Part shown: piece after piece, positions 30,813-39,237 of the stretch
Layout of the letters: the number at the start of each line of letters is the position of its first letter
How positions within the stretch are numbered: position 1 is the stretch's first letter
Assembly: GCA_963840275.1 (NCBI GenBank)
Contig: CAWIYK010000005.1
Location: 1,240,001 to 1,304,000, forward strand
Reading direction: 5' to 3'
From: Actinophytocola sp963840275
GTDB lineage: Bacteria; Actinomycetota; Actinomycetes; Mycobacteriales; Pseudonocardiaceae
Length of the DNA: 64,000 bases
Notes under the pieces: generated by a model
What the model was told of the DNA's origin: nothing
Database searches by the model: none
What the model saw: the letters and a program-made list of their open reading frames with translations, nothing else
Program-made: the position numbers and the translations under genes

Positions 30813-33632
30813 ATGCGAAGAAACCCGAGGTGGCGGGCTGCCGCCTGTGCCGGTCTGCTGGTAGTCACCAGCGTGATCACCGCCCTCACCACGACCCCCG
30901 CGCAAGCCCACCCGGTGAACGCCGCCGACTACCAACAGGTGGAGCTGGCCAGGGGAGTCGGGGAGATGGGCGAGCCGATGTCGCTCGCCGTGCTGCCGGA
31001 CCGGTCGGTCCTGCACACCTCCCGCAACGGCCAGCTGCGACGCACCGATGCCGCCGGCACCACCACGGTGATCGGCACGCTGGCCGTGTACTCGCACGAC
31101 GAGGAAGGCCTGCAGGGCGTCGGCGTCGACCCCGGCTTCGCCACCAACCGCTTCATCTACCTCTACCACGCGCCGCCGCTGTCGACCCCCGGCGGCGACG
31201 CGCCCGCCAGCGGCACCGACTTCTCCGCCTGGAACGGCGTGAACCGGTTGTCCCGCTTCACTCTCAACGCCGACTACACGCTCAACACGGCCAGCCAGGT
31301 CACCGTCCTGGACGTGCCCGCGAGCCGTGGCATCTGCTGCCACGTCGGCGGGGACATCGACTTCGACGCCGCGGGCAACCTCTACCTGTCGACCGGTGAC
31401 GACTCCAACCCGTTCGACTCCGGCGGCTACTCGCCGATCGACGAGCGCTCCGGCCGCAACCCGGCCTACGACGCGCAGCGCAGCTCGGCCAATACGAACG
31501 ACCTGCGCGGCAAGGTGTTGCGCATCAAGGTGAACGCGAACGGCTCGTACTCGATCCCGGCGGGCAACCTGTTCGCGCCCGGCACGGCGCGGACCCGTGC
31601 GGAGATCTACGCGATGGGCTTCCGCAACCCGTTCCGGATGAGCGTGGACAAGCCGACCGGCGTGGTCTACCTCGGCGACTACGGCCCGGACGCCGGGTCG
31701 GCCAGCGCGACGAGGGGCCCCGGCGGGCAGGTCGAGTTCAACCGCATCACCTCCGCGGGCAACTACGGTTGGCCGTACTGCACCGGCTCGAACACGACGA
31801 ACGAGACCTACGTCGAGTTCACGTTCCCGTCCGGCCCGTCCGGCGCGCGCTACAACTGCGCGGCACCGGTCAACAACTCCCCGAACAACACCGGCCTGAC
31901 GAACCTCCCGGCCGCGCGGGCGGCGTGGATCTCCTACGACGGCTGCTCGGTCGCCGCGTTCGGCTGCGGGTCGGAGTCGCCGATGGGCGGCCCGGTCTAC
32001 CACTACGACGCGAACCTGAACTCGTCGGTGAAGTTCCCCGCGGTCCTGGACGGACACGTCTTCCTCGGCGAGTACGGCCGCCGGTGGCTGCGTACCGCGC
32101 ACGTCAACGGCGACGGCACCGCGGGCCAGATCGACACCTTCCCGTGGACCGGCACCCAGGTCATGGACATGGCGTTCGGCCCGGACGGCGCGCTGTACGT
32201 GCTGGACTACGGCACCGGGAACTTCGGCGGCGACGCCAACTCCGCCCTGTACCGCGTCGAGTACAACCCGGTCGGCAACCAGGCACCCACCGCGAAGGCC
32301 GCCGCGAACCGTACCTCCGGCCTCGCGCCGCTGACGGTGAACTTCAGCTCGGCGGGCTCGTCCGACCCGGAAGGCGGAGCGCTCACCTACCTGTGGAACT
32401 TCGGCGACGGCACCACGTCGACGTCGGCCAACCCGACGAAGACCTACGCCACCAACGGCCAGCGCACGGCGACGCTCACGGTCACCGACCCCGGCGGCCG
32501 GACCGGCAACGCCACCGTCGTGGTGACGGTCGGCAACACCGCGCCGACCGTCACCCTGAGCACGCCGGTCAACGGGACGACGTTCAACTTCGGCGACACC
32601 GTGCCGTACACGATCACGGTGTCCGACCCGGAGGACGGCGCGATCGACTGCACGAAGGTCAAGCTGACCTACGTGCTCGGCCACGACAGCCACGGCCACC
32701 CGATCACGTCGAAGAACGGCTGCTCCGGCACGATCGCCATCCCGGTCGACGGCGAACACGACACCGCGGCGAACCTGTACGCGGTGTTCGACGCCGAGTA
32801 CACCGACAAGGGCGCGAACGGCCAGCCCGCGCTGACCACCCACGCGCAGAACAGGTTGCAGCCCGCGCACCGGCAGGCGGAGCACTACAGCAGCCAGTCG
32901 GGCACCAGCCAGATCACCAAGACCGGCGCGGAGGGCGGCAAGACCGTCGGTGACATCAACAACGGCGACTGGATCGCGTTCCAGCCGTACGCACTCGGCG
33001 GTGTCGCACGGGTCTCCGCACGCGTGTCCTCCGGCGGGGTGGGCGGCACGCTCACCGTGCGGGCCGCCTCGGCGACCGGCGCCGTGCTCGGCGCGATGAC
33101 GGTGCCGAACACCGGCGGCTGGGAGACGTTCACCGACGTGGCGACGAACCTCGCCGGCGTCCCGGCCGGCACCACGACGCTGTACCTGACCTTCTCCGGC
33201 GGCGCGGGCGCGTTGTTCGACCTGGACGCCTTCACCTTCTCGAAGACGGCGGCAGGCGGACAGGGACCGATCCGGGGCAGCGGCAAGTGCGTCGACATCT
33301 CCGGCGCGGGCACCGCGGACGGCACGAAGATCCAGCTCTACACCTGCAACGGAACCGCGGCGCAGTCGTGGACGGTCACCGGGGCCACCCTGCGCGCGCT
33401 CGGCAAGTGTCTCGACGTCAAGGGCGGCGCCACCGCCGACGGGACGCTCGTGCAACTGTGGACCTGCAACGGTTCCGGTGCGCAGAACTGGGCCGCGAAC
33501 GCCGACGGCACGCTGCGCAACCCGCAGTCGGCCAAGTGCCTCACGCCGTCCGGCAACGGCACGGCCGACGGCACCCAACTGGTGATCTCCACGTGCACCA
33601 CCGCCGCGACCCAGCGCTTCACCCTCCCCTGA
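30813..33632 (+). CDS. secreted PQQ-type sugar dehydrogenase with PKD, CBM6-like and ricin-lectin domains
   Basis: A 939-residue exoprotein. The signal peptide ends near TPAQAHP. Residues about 40-480 are a glucose/sorbosone dehydrogenase beta-propeller (GEPMSLAVLPDRSVL, EEGLQGVGVDPGFA, RIKVNANGSYSIPAGN, GFRNPFRMSVD). Residues 487-576 are a PKD domain (FSSAGSSDPEGG, WNFGDGTTS), 577-680 another Ig-like module, 682-812 a CBM6-like module (EHYSSQSGTSQI to LDAFTFSKTA), and 817-939 a ricin-type beta-trefoil with QLWTCNGSGAQNW repeats. It should bind polysaccharide outside the cell and oxidise sugar ends. The ThuA lipoprotein gene follows 11 bases later. Three 21-bp repeats precede the gene. Confidence 0.88.
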   Translation: MRRNPRWRAAACAGLLVVTSVITALTTTPAQAHPVNAADYQQVELARGVGEMGEPMSLAVLPDRSVLHTSRNGQLRRTDAAGTTTVIGTLAVYSHDEEGLQGVGVDPGFATNRFIYLYHAPPLSTPGGDAPASGTDFSAWNGVNRLSRFTLNADYTLNTASQVTVLDVPASRGICCHVGGDIDFDAAGNLYLSTGDDSNPFDSGGYSPIDERSGRNPAYDAQRSSANTNDLRGKVLRIKVNANGSYSIPAGNLFAPGTARTRAEIYAMGFRNPFRMSVDKPTGVVYLGDYGPDAGSASATRGPGGQVEFNRITSAGNYGWPYCTGSNTTNETYVEFTFPSGPSGARYNCAAPVNNSPNNTGLTNLPAARAAWISYDGCSVAAFGCGSESPMGGPVYHYDANLNSSVKFPAVLDGHVFLGEYGRRWLRTAHVNGDGTAGQIDTFPWTGTQVMDMAFGPDGALYVLDYGTGNFGGDANSALYRVEYNPVGNQAPTAKAAANRTSGLAPLTVNFSSAGSSDPEGGALTYLWNFGDGTTSTSANPTKTYATNGQRTATLTVTDPGGRTGNATVVVTVGNTAPTVTLSTPVNGTTFNFGDTVPYTITVSDPEDGAIDCTKVKLTYVLGHDSHGHPITSKNGCSGTIAIPVDGEHDTAANLYAVFDAEYTDKGANGQPALTTHAQNRLQPAHRQAEHYSSQSGTSQITKTGAEGGKTVGDINNGDWIAFQPYALGGVARVSARVSSGGVGGTLTVRAASATGAVLGAMTVPNTGGWETFTDVATNLAGVPAGTTTLYLTFSGGAGALFDLDAFTFSKTAAGGQGPIRGSGKCVDISGAGTADGTKIQLYTCNGTAAQSWTVTGATLRALGKCLDVKGGATADGTLVQLWTCNGSGAQNWAANADGTLRNPQSAKCLTPSGNGTADGTQLVISTCTTAATQRFTLP
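33267..33632 (+). repeat. lectin-domain duplication, copy 1
   Basis: This stretch encodes the C-terminal ricin-type lectin of the sugar dehydrogenase and is strongly similar at DNA level to 34976-35341, the end of the next gene. It starts with CCGATCCGGGGCAGCGGCAA in both copies and has the same length with no obvious gaps. Conservation of synonymous positions suggests recent duplication or gene conversion. Confidence 0.8.
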
Positions 33633-33643
33633 GAGGAACCGAC

Positions 33644-35341
33644 ATGAGACACACTGTTCGATCGGTCCTCGCGGTGGCGGCCGCCACCGCGACGATCATG
33701 GCGTGCTCCAGCGGCCCGACCGCCGACGCCGCCGACGCCCCGTACGACGTGCTGGTGTTCTCCAAGACCGCCGGCTTCCGCCACGACGCGATCCCGATCG
33801 GGATCCAGACCATCCGGGAGTTGGGCGCCGCCAACAACTTCACGGTGACCGCCACCGAGGACGCAAACGCGTTCACCACCGGCAACCTCGCCCAGTACGA
33901 GACGGTCGTGTTCCTCAACACCACGGGCGACGTGCTCAACGCCGCCCAGCAGACCGCGTTCGAGTCCTACGTCCGGTCCGGGCGTGGGTATGTGGGTGTG
34001 CACGCCGCGGCCGACACCGAGTACGCCTGGCCGTTCTACGGCGAGCTGGTCGGCGCGTACTTCTCGTCGCATCCGGCGATCCAGCAGGTGACCGAACGGG
34101 TGGAGAACCGCGCGCACGCGGCGACCGCGCACCTCGGCCAGAGCTGGGTCCGCACCGACGAGCTGTACAACTACCGCACCAACGTCCGGTCCAGCGCCCG
34201 CGTGCTGGCCACGCTGGACGAGTCGACCTACTCCGGCGGCACCATGGGCGCCGACCACCCGCACACGTGGTGCAAGGCGTACCAGGGTGGGCGGTCGTTC
34301 TACACCGGGAACGGCCACACCCAGGCGAGCTACGGCGAACCGGGGTTCCGGTCGATGCTGCTCGGCGGACTCCGGTACACCGCGGGCCGCACGAAGGCCG
34401 ACTGCCGTCCGGAGACCGGCTACACCAGCCTGTACAACGGATCGACGTCCGGCTGGTCGCAGGCGGGGCCCGGCAACTTCACCAACTCCGACGCCACCCT
34501 CACGTCGGTCGGCGGCATGGGGCTGTTCTGGTACAGCACCAAGGAGTTCCGGTCGTACTCGCTGAAAATGGACTGGCGGCTGGCCGGCGACGACAACTCC
34601 GGGGTGTTCATCGGGTTCCCGCCGAGCGGCGACCCGAACTCGGCGGTGAACAACGGCTACGAGATCCAGATCGACGCGACCGACTCGGCCGACCGCACGA
34701 CGGGTTCGGTGTACGGCTTCTCCTCCGCCGACATCGCGGCGCGCGACGGCGCGCTGAACCCGCCGGGGGAGTGGAACACCTACGAGCTGCTCGTCGAGGG
34801 CGAACGCCTGCAGGTGTTCCTGAACGGGGTGAAGATCAACGACTTCACCAACACCGTGCCGGCCCGGTCGCTCGCCTCCGGCCACATCGGCATCCAGAAC
34901 CACGGCACCGGCGACGACGTGTCGTTCCGGTCCGTCCGGATCAAGGAGCTCGGTGGCACCAACCCGGGCGTCGGGCCGATCCGGGGCAGCGGCAAGTGCG
35001 TCGACATCTCGGCGTCCGGCACCGCGGACGGCACCAAGATCCAGCTGTACACGTGCAACGGAACCGGAGCACAGACCTGGACGGTGTCCGGCTCGACGCT
35101 GCGTGCGCTGGGCAAGTGCATGGACGTCGCGGGCGGCGCCACCGCCGACAACACCCGTGTGCAGCTGTGGACCTGCAACGGAAGCGGCGCGCAGAACTGG
35201 GCAGCGCAGGCCGACGGCACACTGCGCAACCCGCAGTCGGCCAAGTGCCTGACTCCGCTCAACGGGGGCACCGCCGACGGAACACAACTGGTCATCGCGC
35301 CGTGCACCGGTGCGGCGAACCAGAAGTGGACGATGCCCTGA
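33644..35341 (+). CDS. ThuA-domain lipoprotein with DUF1080 and ricin-lectin domains
   Basis: A 565-residue surface lipoprotein (lipobox IMACS). Residues about 33-245 are a ThuA domain (DVLVFSKTAGFRHDAI, GRGYVGVHAAADTEYAWP, ADHPHTWCKAYQGGRSFYTG), a class I glutamine amidotransferase-like fold found in trehalose- and sugar-use operons. Residues about 260-440 are DUF1080, the 3-keto-disaccharide hydrolase family (FWYSTKEFRSYSLKMDWR, GVFIGFP, NGYEIQID). The last 120 residues are a ricin-type lectin almost copied from the preceding protein. A link between a sugar-oxidising enzyme and a keto-sugar hydrolase domain makes sense as successive steps on an extracellular glycan. The gene follows the dehydrogenase by 11 bases, with GAGAGGA before ATG 33644. 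Confidence 0.88.
   Translation: MRHTVRSVLAVAAATATIMACSSGPTADAADAPYDVLVFSKTAGFRHDAIPIGIQTIRELGAANNFTVTATEDANAFTTGNLAQYETVVFLNTTGDVLNAAQQTAFESYVRSGRGYVGVHAAADTEYAWPFYGELVGAYFSSHPAIQQVTERVENRAHAATAHLGQSWVRTDELYNYRTNVRSSARVLATLDESTYSGGTMGADHPHTWCKAYQGGRSFYTGNGHTQASYGEPGFRSMLLGGLRYTAGRTKADCRPETGYTSLYNGSTSGWSQAGPGNFTNSDATLTSVGGMGLFWYSTKEFRSYSLKMDWRLAGDDNSGVFIGFPPSGDPNSAVNNGYEIQIDATDSADRTTGSVYGFSSADIAARDGALNPPGEWNTYELLVEGERLQVFLNGVKINDFTNTVPARSLASGHIGIQNHGTGDDVSFRSVRIKELGGTNPGVGPIRGSGKCVDISASGTADGTKIQLYTCNGTGAQTWTVSGSTLRALGKCMDVAGGATADNTRVQLWTCNGSGAQNWAAQADGTLRNPQSAKCLTPLNGGTADGTQLVIAPCTGAANQKWTMP
34976..35341 (+). repeat. lectin-domain duplication, copy 2
   Basis: Second copy of the 366-base lectin-coding segment, at the 3' end of the ThuA-domain gene; see copy 1 at 33267-33632. 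Differences are scattered single bases, with a short variable patch at CTCGGCGTCC against CTCCGGCGCG. Confidence 0.8.
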
Positions 35342-35346
35342 CGTGT

Positions 35347-35386
35347 GGTTGGGCGCCGCGGGTCCCTCGACCCGCGGCGCCCAACC
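35347..35386 (+). terminator. strong terminator hairpin
   Basis: A perfect 17-base inverted repeat (arms 35347-35363 and 35370-35386) with a six-base CCCTCG loop starts six bases after the ThuA gene stop. It is the most stable hairpin noticed in the window and ends the two-gene sugar operon. Confidence 0.9.
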
Positions 35387-35423
35387 GGTAATGTCACCCG
35401 ACTTCCGTCGGTAGTGGCGCACC

Positions 35424-36224
35424 ATGCGGCCGCCCCACACTCGGCGGATGGTGCGGAACTTCCGACGGGCCGGTGTCGTCCTCGTCGCCCTGCTGCTGAC
35501 CGGTCTGCTCACGACCCCCGGGTGGGCCGACGACGGTGACGGTGACGGGCTCGACGACGCTCTCGAAGACGCCGTCGCCACCTACTTCTTCCCCTACGTG
35601 TGGTTCGACAGCGGCGAGGACTGCACGGACCCGAACCCCGGCACGGCGGTCGCGCGGGTGCGCCCGCACCCCGCGGACGCCGGCCGGATCGCCGTGACCT
35701 ACGCACTCCTCTACCGCCGCGACTGCGGCGACTGGTGGGGCGGCGGCCACAACGGCGATGTGGAGCCGTTCACGCTGACGCTCGCGCCGAACCCGGCGTG
35801 CCAGCACGGTTTCGGCGCGTATGCGCTGCGGACGATCGCGCACGAGGGCACCGCGTTCGAGCACGTCGACCAGAGCATGCTCGGCAACGCGTGCGACTGG
35901 GGCAAGGTCGCGGGGGGCTCGCCGCAGGTGGCGCGGATCTACTCGGCCGAGAACAAGCACGGCAACTACGCCGCGCTCGGCACGTGCGAGGACGGCGCCC
36001 TCGGCAACGACCACTGCTCGGAGTCCTTCACCGTCGACTACACCGTCGTCAACGCCGGTGAGGACAGCGCGCGGCGTGTGGACGAGCTGTCCGCGTTCCA
36101 GTTCCCTGGCGAGTTCGCGTGGACCGCGCAGCCGTTCTCCGGCAGCCTCGGCGCTTCCGGCGGCGACGCGGGCATGATCCGCGACAAGCTCCTGAACGAC
36201 GGGCTGCTACCGCCGGCGAACTAG
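35424..36224 (+). CDS. secreted protein of uncertain family with calcium-loop-like start
   Basis: A 266-residue exported protein (258 if ATG 35448 is used). The signal peptide VVLVALLLTGLLTTPGWADD is followed at once by DGDGDGLDDALED, which looks like a calcium-binding thrombospondin-3/EF-hand loop. Later YFFPYVWFD, GGGHNGDVEPFTLTL and AENKHGNYAA faintly recall Vps62/NPP1-like proteins with an HxGDxE motif; I do not regard that as established. Six or more cysteines suggest disulfides outside the cell. It is monocistronic, between a strong terminator and a palindrome shared with the convergent gene. Confidence 0.6.
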   Translation: MRPPHTRRMVRNFRRAGVVLVALLLTGLLTTPGWADDGDGDGLDDALEDAVATYFFPYVWFDSGEDCTDPNPGTAVARVRPHPADAGRIAVTYALLYRRDCGDWWGGGHNGDVEPFTLTLAPNPACQHGFGAYALRTIAHEGTAFEHVDQSMLGNACDWGKVAGGSPQVARIYSAENKHGNYAALGTCEDGALGNDHCSESFTVDYTVVNAGEDSARRVDELSAFQFPGEFAWTAQPFSGSLGASGGDAGMIRDKLLNDGLLPPAN

Positions 36225-36275
36225 AGTGGTCGCGTAGAGCAGCTGCCGGGCGCGTACGCCTTCGCGGCCGGGCTA

Positions 36276-36297
36276 ACCGCGTGAGATCTCACGCGGT
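36276..36297. terminator. perfect 22-bp palindrome at a convergent gene junction
   Basis: The 22 bases centred on AGATCT read the same on both strands without a loop (outer arms ACCGCGTGAG and CTCACGCGGT). The palindrome covers the stop codon of the phosphotransferase gene (36289-36291) and lies 52 bases after the secreted-protein gene. It may act as a bidirectional terminator; a protein-binding site is also possible. Confidence 0.45.
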
Positions 36298-37089
36298 GCC
36301 GAGCAGCGCGCGGTGGTTCGACCGGAGCCACTCCGTTTCCTCGCCCATCTCGGCCGCGTCGCCCCGCGCGAGGAAGCCGGCCCACGGTTCGACTCCGCGC
36401 GCGCCCTCGCGCCGAATGCGGTCGGCTTCGTGTTCCTGGAGCCCGTCGAGGGCGGCCAACACGGCGGCCGGCTTCGCTTCGTAGGTGGAGCAGACGGCCT
36501 CGAGGCGGGTGCGCAAGACCGTCACGTCGGCGAGCCATGGTGTGCGTTCGGGGTCCAGCGGGCGCAAGGGCACCGCGTACCAGGCGAGCTGGGCGACGTC
36601 GTCCATGGCGTGCCCGGGAGCCGCGAAGTCCCAGTCGATGAAGCCGGTAAGACTGTCACCGTCCCAGATGGAGTTCCACGGACCGAGATCACCGTGCCGG
36701 ATCACCATGCCCGGTCGCCAGTCCTCTTCGGACAGATGCCAGCGCGAACCGGCCGGCGGCCGGAAGTCGCGCACAGCCTGGTGGTAGTCCCGCAGCCAGT
36801 GCGCGAGCCGCACCGGTCCACGCGTATCTCGCAGCACGGGTGGCCACGGCTTGAACGCCGGCTCCCCGTGGAGCAGGGAGAGCACCTCCTCCTCGCCGTC
36901 GATGCCCAACACACGCGGCGCCCTGCCGAAGCCGACCGCCGCCAGGTGCCCGAGCAGCGAATGCACCGCCGCCGTCCACTCCCGGACGGGACGCCGGATG
37001 GTGTCCCCAACCCGCCGAACCGTGGTCACGCTGCCCCGGTCGGTGGCCCCGTCCTCGATCACCCGTCGATGATAGAGGCTTGCGTCCAC
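36289..37089 (-). CDS. aminoglycoside phosphotransferase-family kinase
   Basis: A 266-residue small-molecule kinase of the APH/choline kinase fold. The catalytic loop reads VIRHGDLGPWNSIWD (Brenner-type HGDxxxxN) and the magnesium motif is GFIDWDFA. The P-loop half is short. It is the last gene of a leftward operon with a methyltransferase and a hydrolase-glycosyltransferase, six bases after the latter. The family phosphorylates hydroxyls of antibiotics or sugars, so this may be a tailoring or self-resistance enzyme for the product of that operon. The start is GTG 37089; a second GTG at 37062 is possible. Confidence 0.82.
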   Translation of the reverse strand: MDASLYHRRVIEDGATDRGSVTTVRRVGDTIRRPVREWTAAVHSLLGHLAAVGFGRAPRVLGIDGEEEVLSLLHGEPAFKPWPPVLRDTRGPVRLAHWLRDYHQAVRDFRPPAGSRWHLSEEDWRPGMVIRHGDLGPWNSIWDGDSLTGFIDWDFAAPGHAMDDVAQLAWYAVPLRPLDPERTPWLADVTVLRTRLEAVCSTYEAKPAAVLAALDGLQEHEADRIRREGARGVEPWAGFLARGDAAEMGEETEWLRSNHRALLGTA

Positions 37090-37095
37090 GACCCG

Positions 37096-39216
37096 TCAGA
37101 GCAGCGCTGACAGAAGGCCGGCGGCGCGCGCGGCACCATCGGTCTCCACCGGGCGGTACGCCACTGTCCGGCCGGCCTCCTTTGCGATCGTCGTCGCGAG
37201 TACGTCTGGGTCGGCCGCCTCCTCGTACGGCAGGCAGTGTCCCGCGCCGTACCGGTCCAGCCGGTGCCGAACGTGGTAGTTCTGCTCGAAGTGGTGGCGC
37301 AGCGGCACGTACACGAACGGCCGCCCCGCCGCGGTCAGCTCCATGCACGTCGTCAGTCCACCTTGGACGACCGCGAGGTCGCACGCGGCGAGCACCCGGT
37401 GCAGGTCCGGCACGTACCCACGCACCGTGACGCCGGGGGACTGCGGCAGCGATCCCGGGTCGATGCGCGGCCCCGTGACGACGAGGAAGCGCAGTCCCGG
37501 CACCTGCCGCTGCGCGAGCGGCACCGCGTCGAGCACCCGGCGCAGCAGGGGTTCGCCGACCCCCGAGCCGCCGACCGTGACCACGCAGAGCAACTCGTCC
37601 GCACCGCAGCCGAGCCGATGCCGCACCGCCGTGCGCTCCGCGAACTCCGGCGGCGTGAAACCCGTGACGTAGCCGGCGAAGTCGTAGTTGTCGACCGTCC
37701 ACTCGCGAATCCCGGGCAGCCCGTCGCCGAACGACATCGGCACGACGTCGTCCGCGTCGCCGACGAAGATCGACCGGTCCCGCACCCACCGCAGCCGCGC
37801 TCGCTGCTCGAGCATCTCCGCGTTGTAGTCGGCCGTCAGGGCGGCCTCGCGCTTGCCGCCGTCGGGCATCGGCAGCCAGCCGACGAAGTCGGTCAGCCAC
37901 GCGAACGCGAAGCGCTTCAGGCGCGGGTTCTCGTGCAGGAAGTAGTCGAGGTCCCACGCCTCGTCGCCGATCACCAGGTCGTACCGCTCGGACTCAACGA
38001 CCTCGTTGAACACCATGAAGTTGCGTACCAGGATCGCGTCCATCCGGCGGATCGCCTGGAACGCGTGCAGGTCGTGCTCGCCGGCCTCGTTCTCCACATG
38101 GGACGACTCGTTCGCGAGCCAGGCCGACGCCGGATGCACCCGCGCGGGGTCGAGCAGCGTCGTGACCGGATGTTGGGCCAGCCAGTCGATCTCCAGGTCC
38201 GGGCGCAGCCGGCGCAGCTCCGTGGCGATGGCGACGTCGCGCCGGGCGTGCCCGAGGCCGATCGGCGAGCTGAGGTACAGCACGCGCGGCCGCCGGGACA
38301 GCGGGCGCGGTAGGCGCCGCGACACCACCGGCGGGTACACCCGGTCGGCGAACTCCTTGATCAGCAGGTTCACCTCGACCGGCGAGCGGGCGAGCGGCGC
38401 GTGGCCGGAGTCCTCGAGCAGCACCAGCGAGCCACCGGTCAGCTCGGCCAGTCGCGCGCCGACGGTGTGCGGCCGGATCCGGTCGTCGGTCCCGTGGATC
38501 ACGAGCACCGGGCAGCGCACGAGCGGGCACAGCTCCTCGAGCGGCTGGAGGACCGCGCCGTCGCAGCCGAGCCGCCCGGCCGTGGTGTCCGCGAGTGTCG
38601 AAGGCGTGATCTCGTGCGCCCACGCCACGCAGTCCTCGATCTGCTTGGTGGAGTGCGGTTCCGGGAACATGTTCGCCATGAAGAAGTCGACGAAGTCGTC
38701 GTAGCCGCCCTCGAGCCAGTGGTGGCGGTTGTACTTCGCCCAGCCCTGGGTGGTGTCCAGCCGCACGTCCCAGCCGTACTTCTCGCGGTCCGGCTGGGTG
38801 ACGCCCAGCCCGCACGACGGCGCGACGGCCACGACGCCGTCCACGCGGTCCGGGTGCCGCGCGGCCACGTGCACCGACCAGGTCGCGCCGCACGACAGCC
38901 CGACGAGCACGGCCCGTTTCGTGCCGGTGGCGTCCAGCACGGCGACCGCGTCCGCCGCGTACTCGCTGTCCAGGTAGGACGTCGCGCCGACGGGCCGGTC
39001 CGACTCGCCGCTGCCCCGGCCGTCGAACGTCACCACCCGGTAGTGCCGCGCGAGGTAGGGCAGCTGCAGCCGCCAGAAGCGGGACGGGATGATCGACCAG
39101 GTCGGCATCAACAGGATCGTCGGCCGGCCCGGATTTTCGTACACCTTGTAGGCGATGCGCACTCCGTCGCGCGACACGGCGCCTGTCTCGCTCGGCTCGT
39201 AGTCCATCTCGCTCAC
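37096..39216 (-). CDS. fusion of alpha/beta hydrolase and GT-B glycosyltransferase
   Basis: A 706-residue two-domain protein. Residues 1-300 are an alpha/beta hydrolase with nucleophile elbow GLSCG (Ser), an acid in HGTDDRIRP and a histidine in SGHAPLARSP. After a linker (RRLPRPLSRRP), residues about 310-706 are a GT-B fold glycosyltransferase of the MurG/UDP-glycosyltransferase kind: LYLSSPIGLGHARRDVAIA at the start, VVTVGGSGVG, then VQGGLTTCMELTAAGRPFVY, the nucleotide-sugar-binding region. Both active sites look complete. The start may be GTG 39216 or ATG 39207. It lies 21 bases after the methyltransferase and six before the kinase gene. Hydrolysis of an ester followed by glycosylation, or the reverse control of the same bond, could be combined. 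Confidence 0.82.
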   Translation of the reverse strand: MSEMDYEPSETGAVSRDGVRIAYKVYENPGRPTILLMPTWSIIPSRFWRLQLPYLARHYRVVTFDGRGSGESDRPVGATSYLDSEYAADAVAVLDATGTKRAVLVGLSCGATWSVHVAARHPDRVDGVVAVAPSCGLGVTQPDREKYGWDVRLDTTQGWAKYNRHHWLEGGYDDFVDFFMANMFPEPHSTKQIEDCVAWAHEITPSTLADTTAGRLGCDGAVLQPLEELCPLVRCPVLVIHGTDDRIRPHTVGARLAELTGGSLVLLEDSGHAPLARSPVEVNLLIKEFADRVYPPVVSRRLPRPLSRRPRVLYLSSPIGLGHARRDVAIATELRRLRPDLEIDWLAQHPVTTLLDPARVHPASAWLANESSHVENEAGEHDLHAFQAIRRMDAILVRNFMVFNEVVESERYDLVIGDEAWDLDYFLHENPRLKRFAFAWLTDFVGWLPMPDGGKREAALTADYNAEMLEQRARLRWVRDRSIFVGDADDVVPMSFGDGLPGIREWTVDNYDFAGYVTGFTPPEFAERTAVRHRLGCGADELLCVVTVGGSGVGEPLLRRVLDAVPLAQRQVPGLRFLVVTGPRIDPGSLPQSPGVTVRGYVPDLHRVLAACDLAVVQGGLTTCMELTAAGRPFVYVPLRHHFEQNYHVRHRLDRYGAGHCLPYEEAADPDVLATTIAKEAGRTVAYRPVETDGAARAAGLLSALL

Positions 39217-39237
39217 CCGTCCCGCCTCATTGTGCGC

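Noticed and set aside
30636..33578. A 980-codon open frame on the minus strand opposite the sugar dehydrogenase gene
   Set aside because: Its product is almost only Arg, Val, Gly and Ala. It mirrors the real gene through GC-rich third positions and has no domain resemblance.
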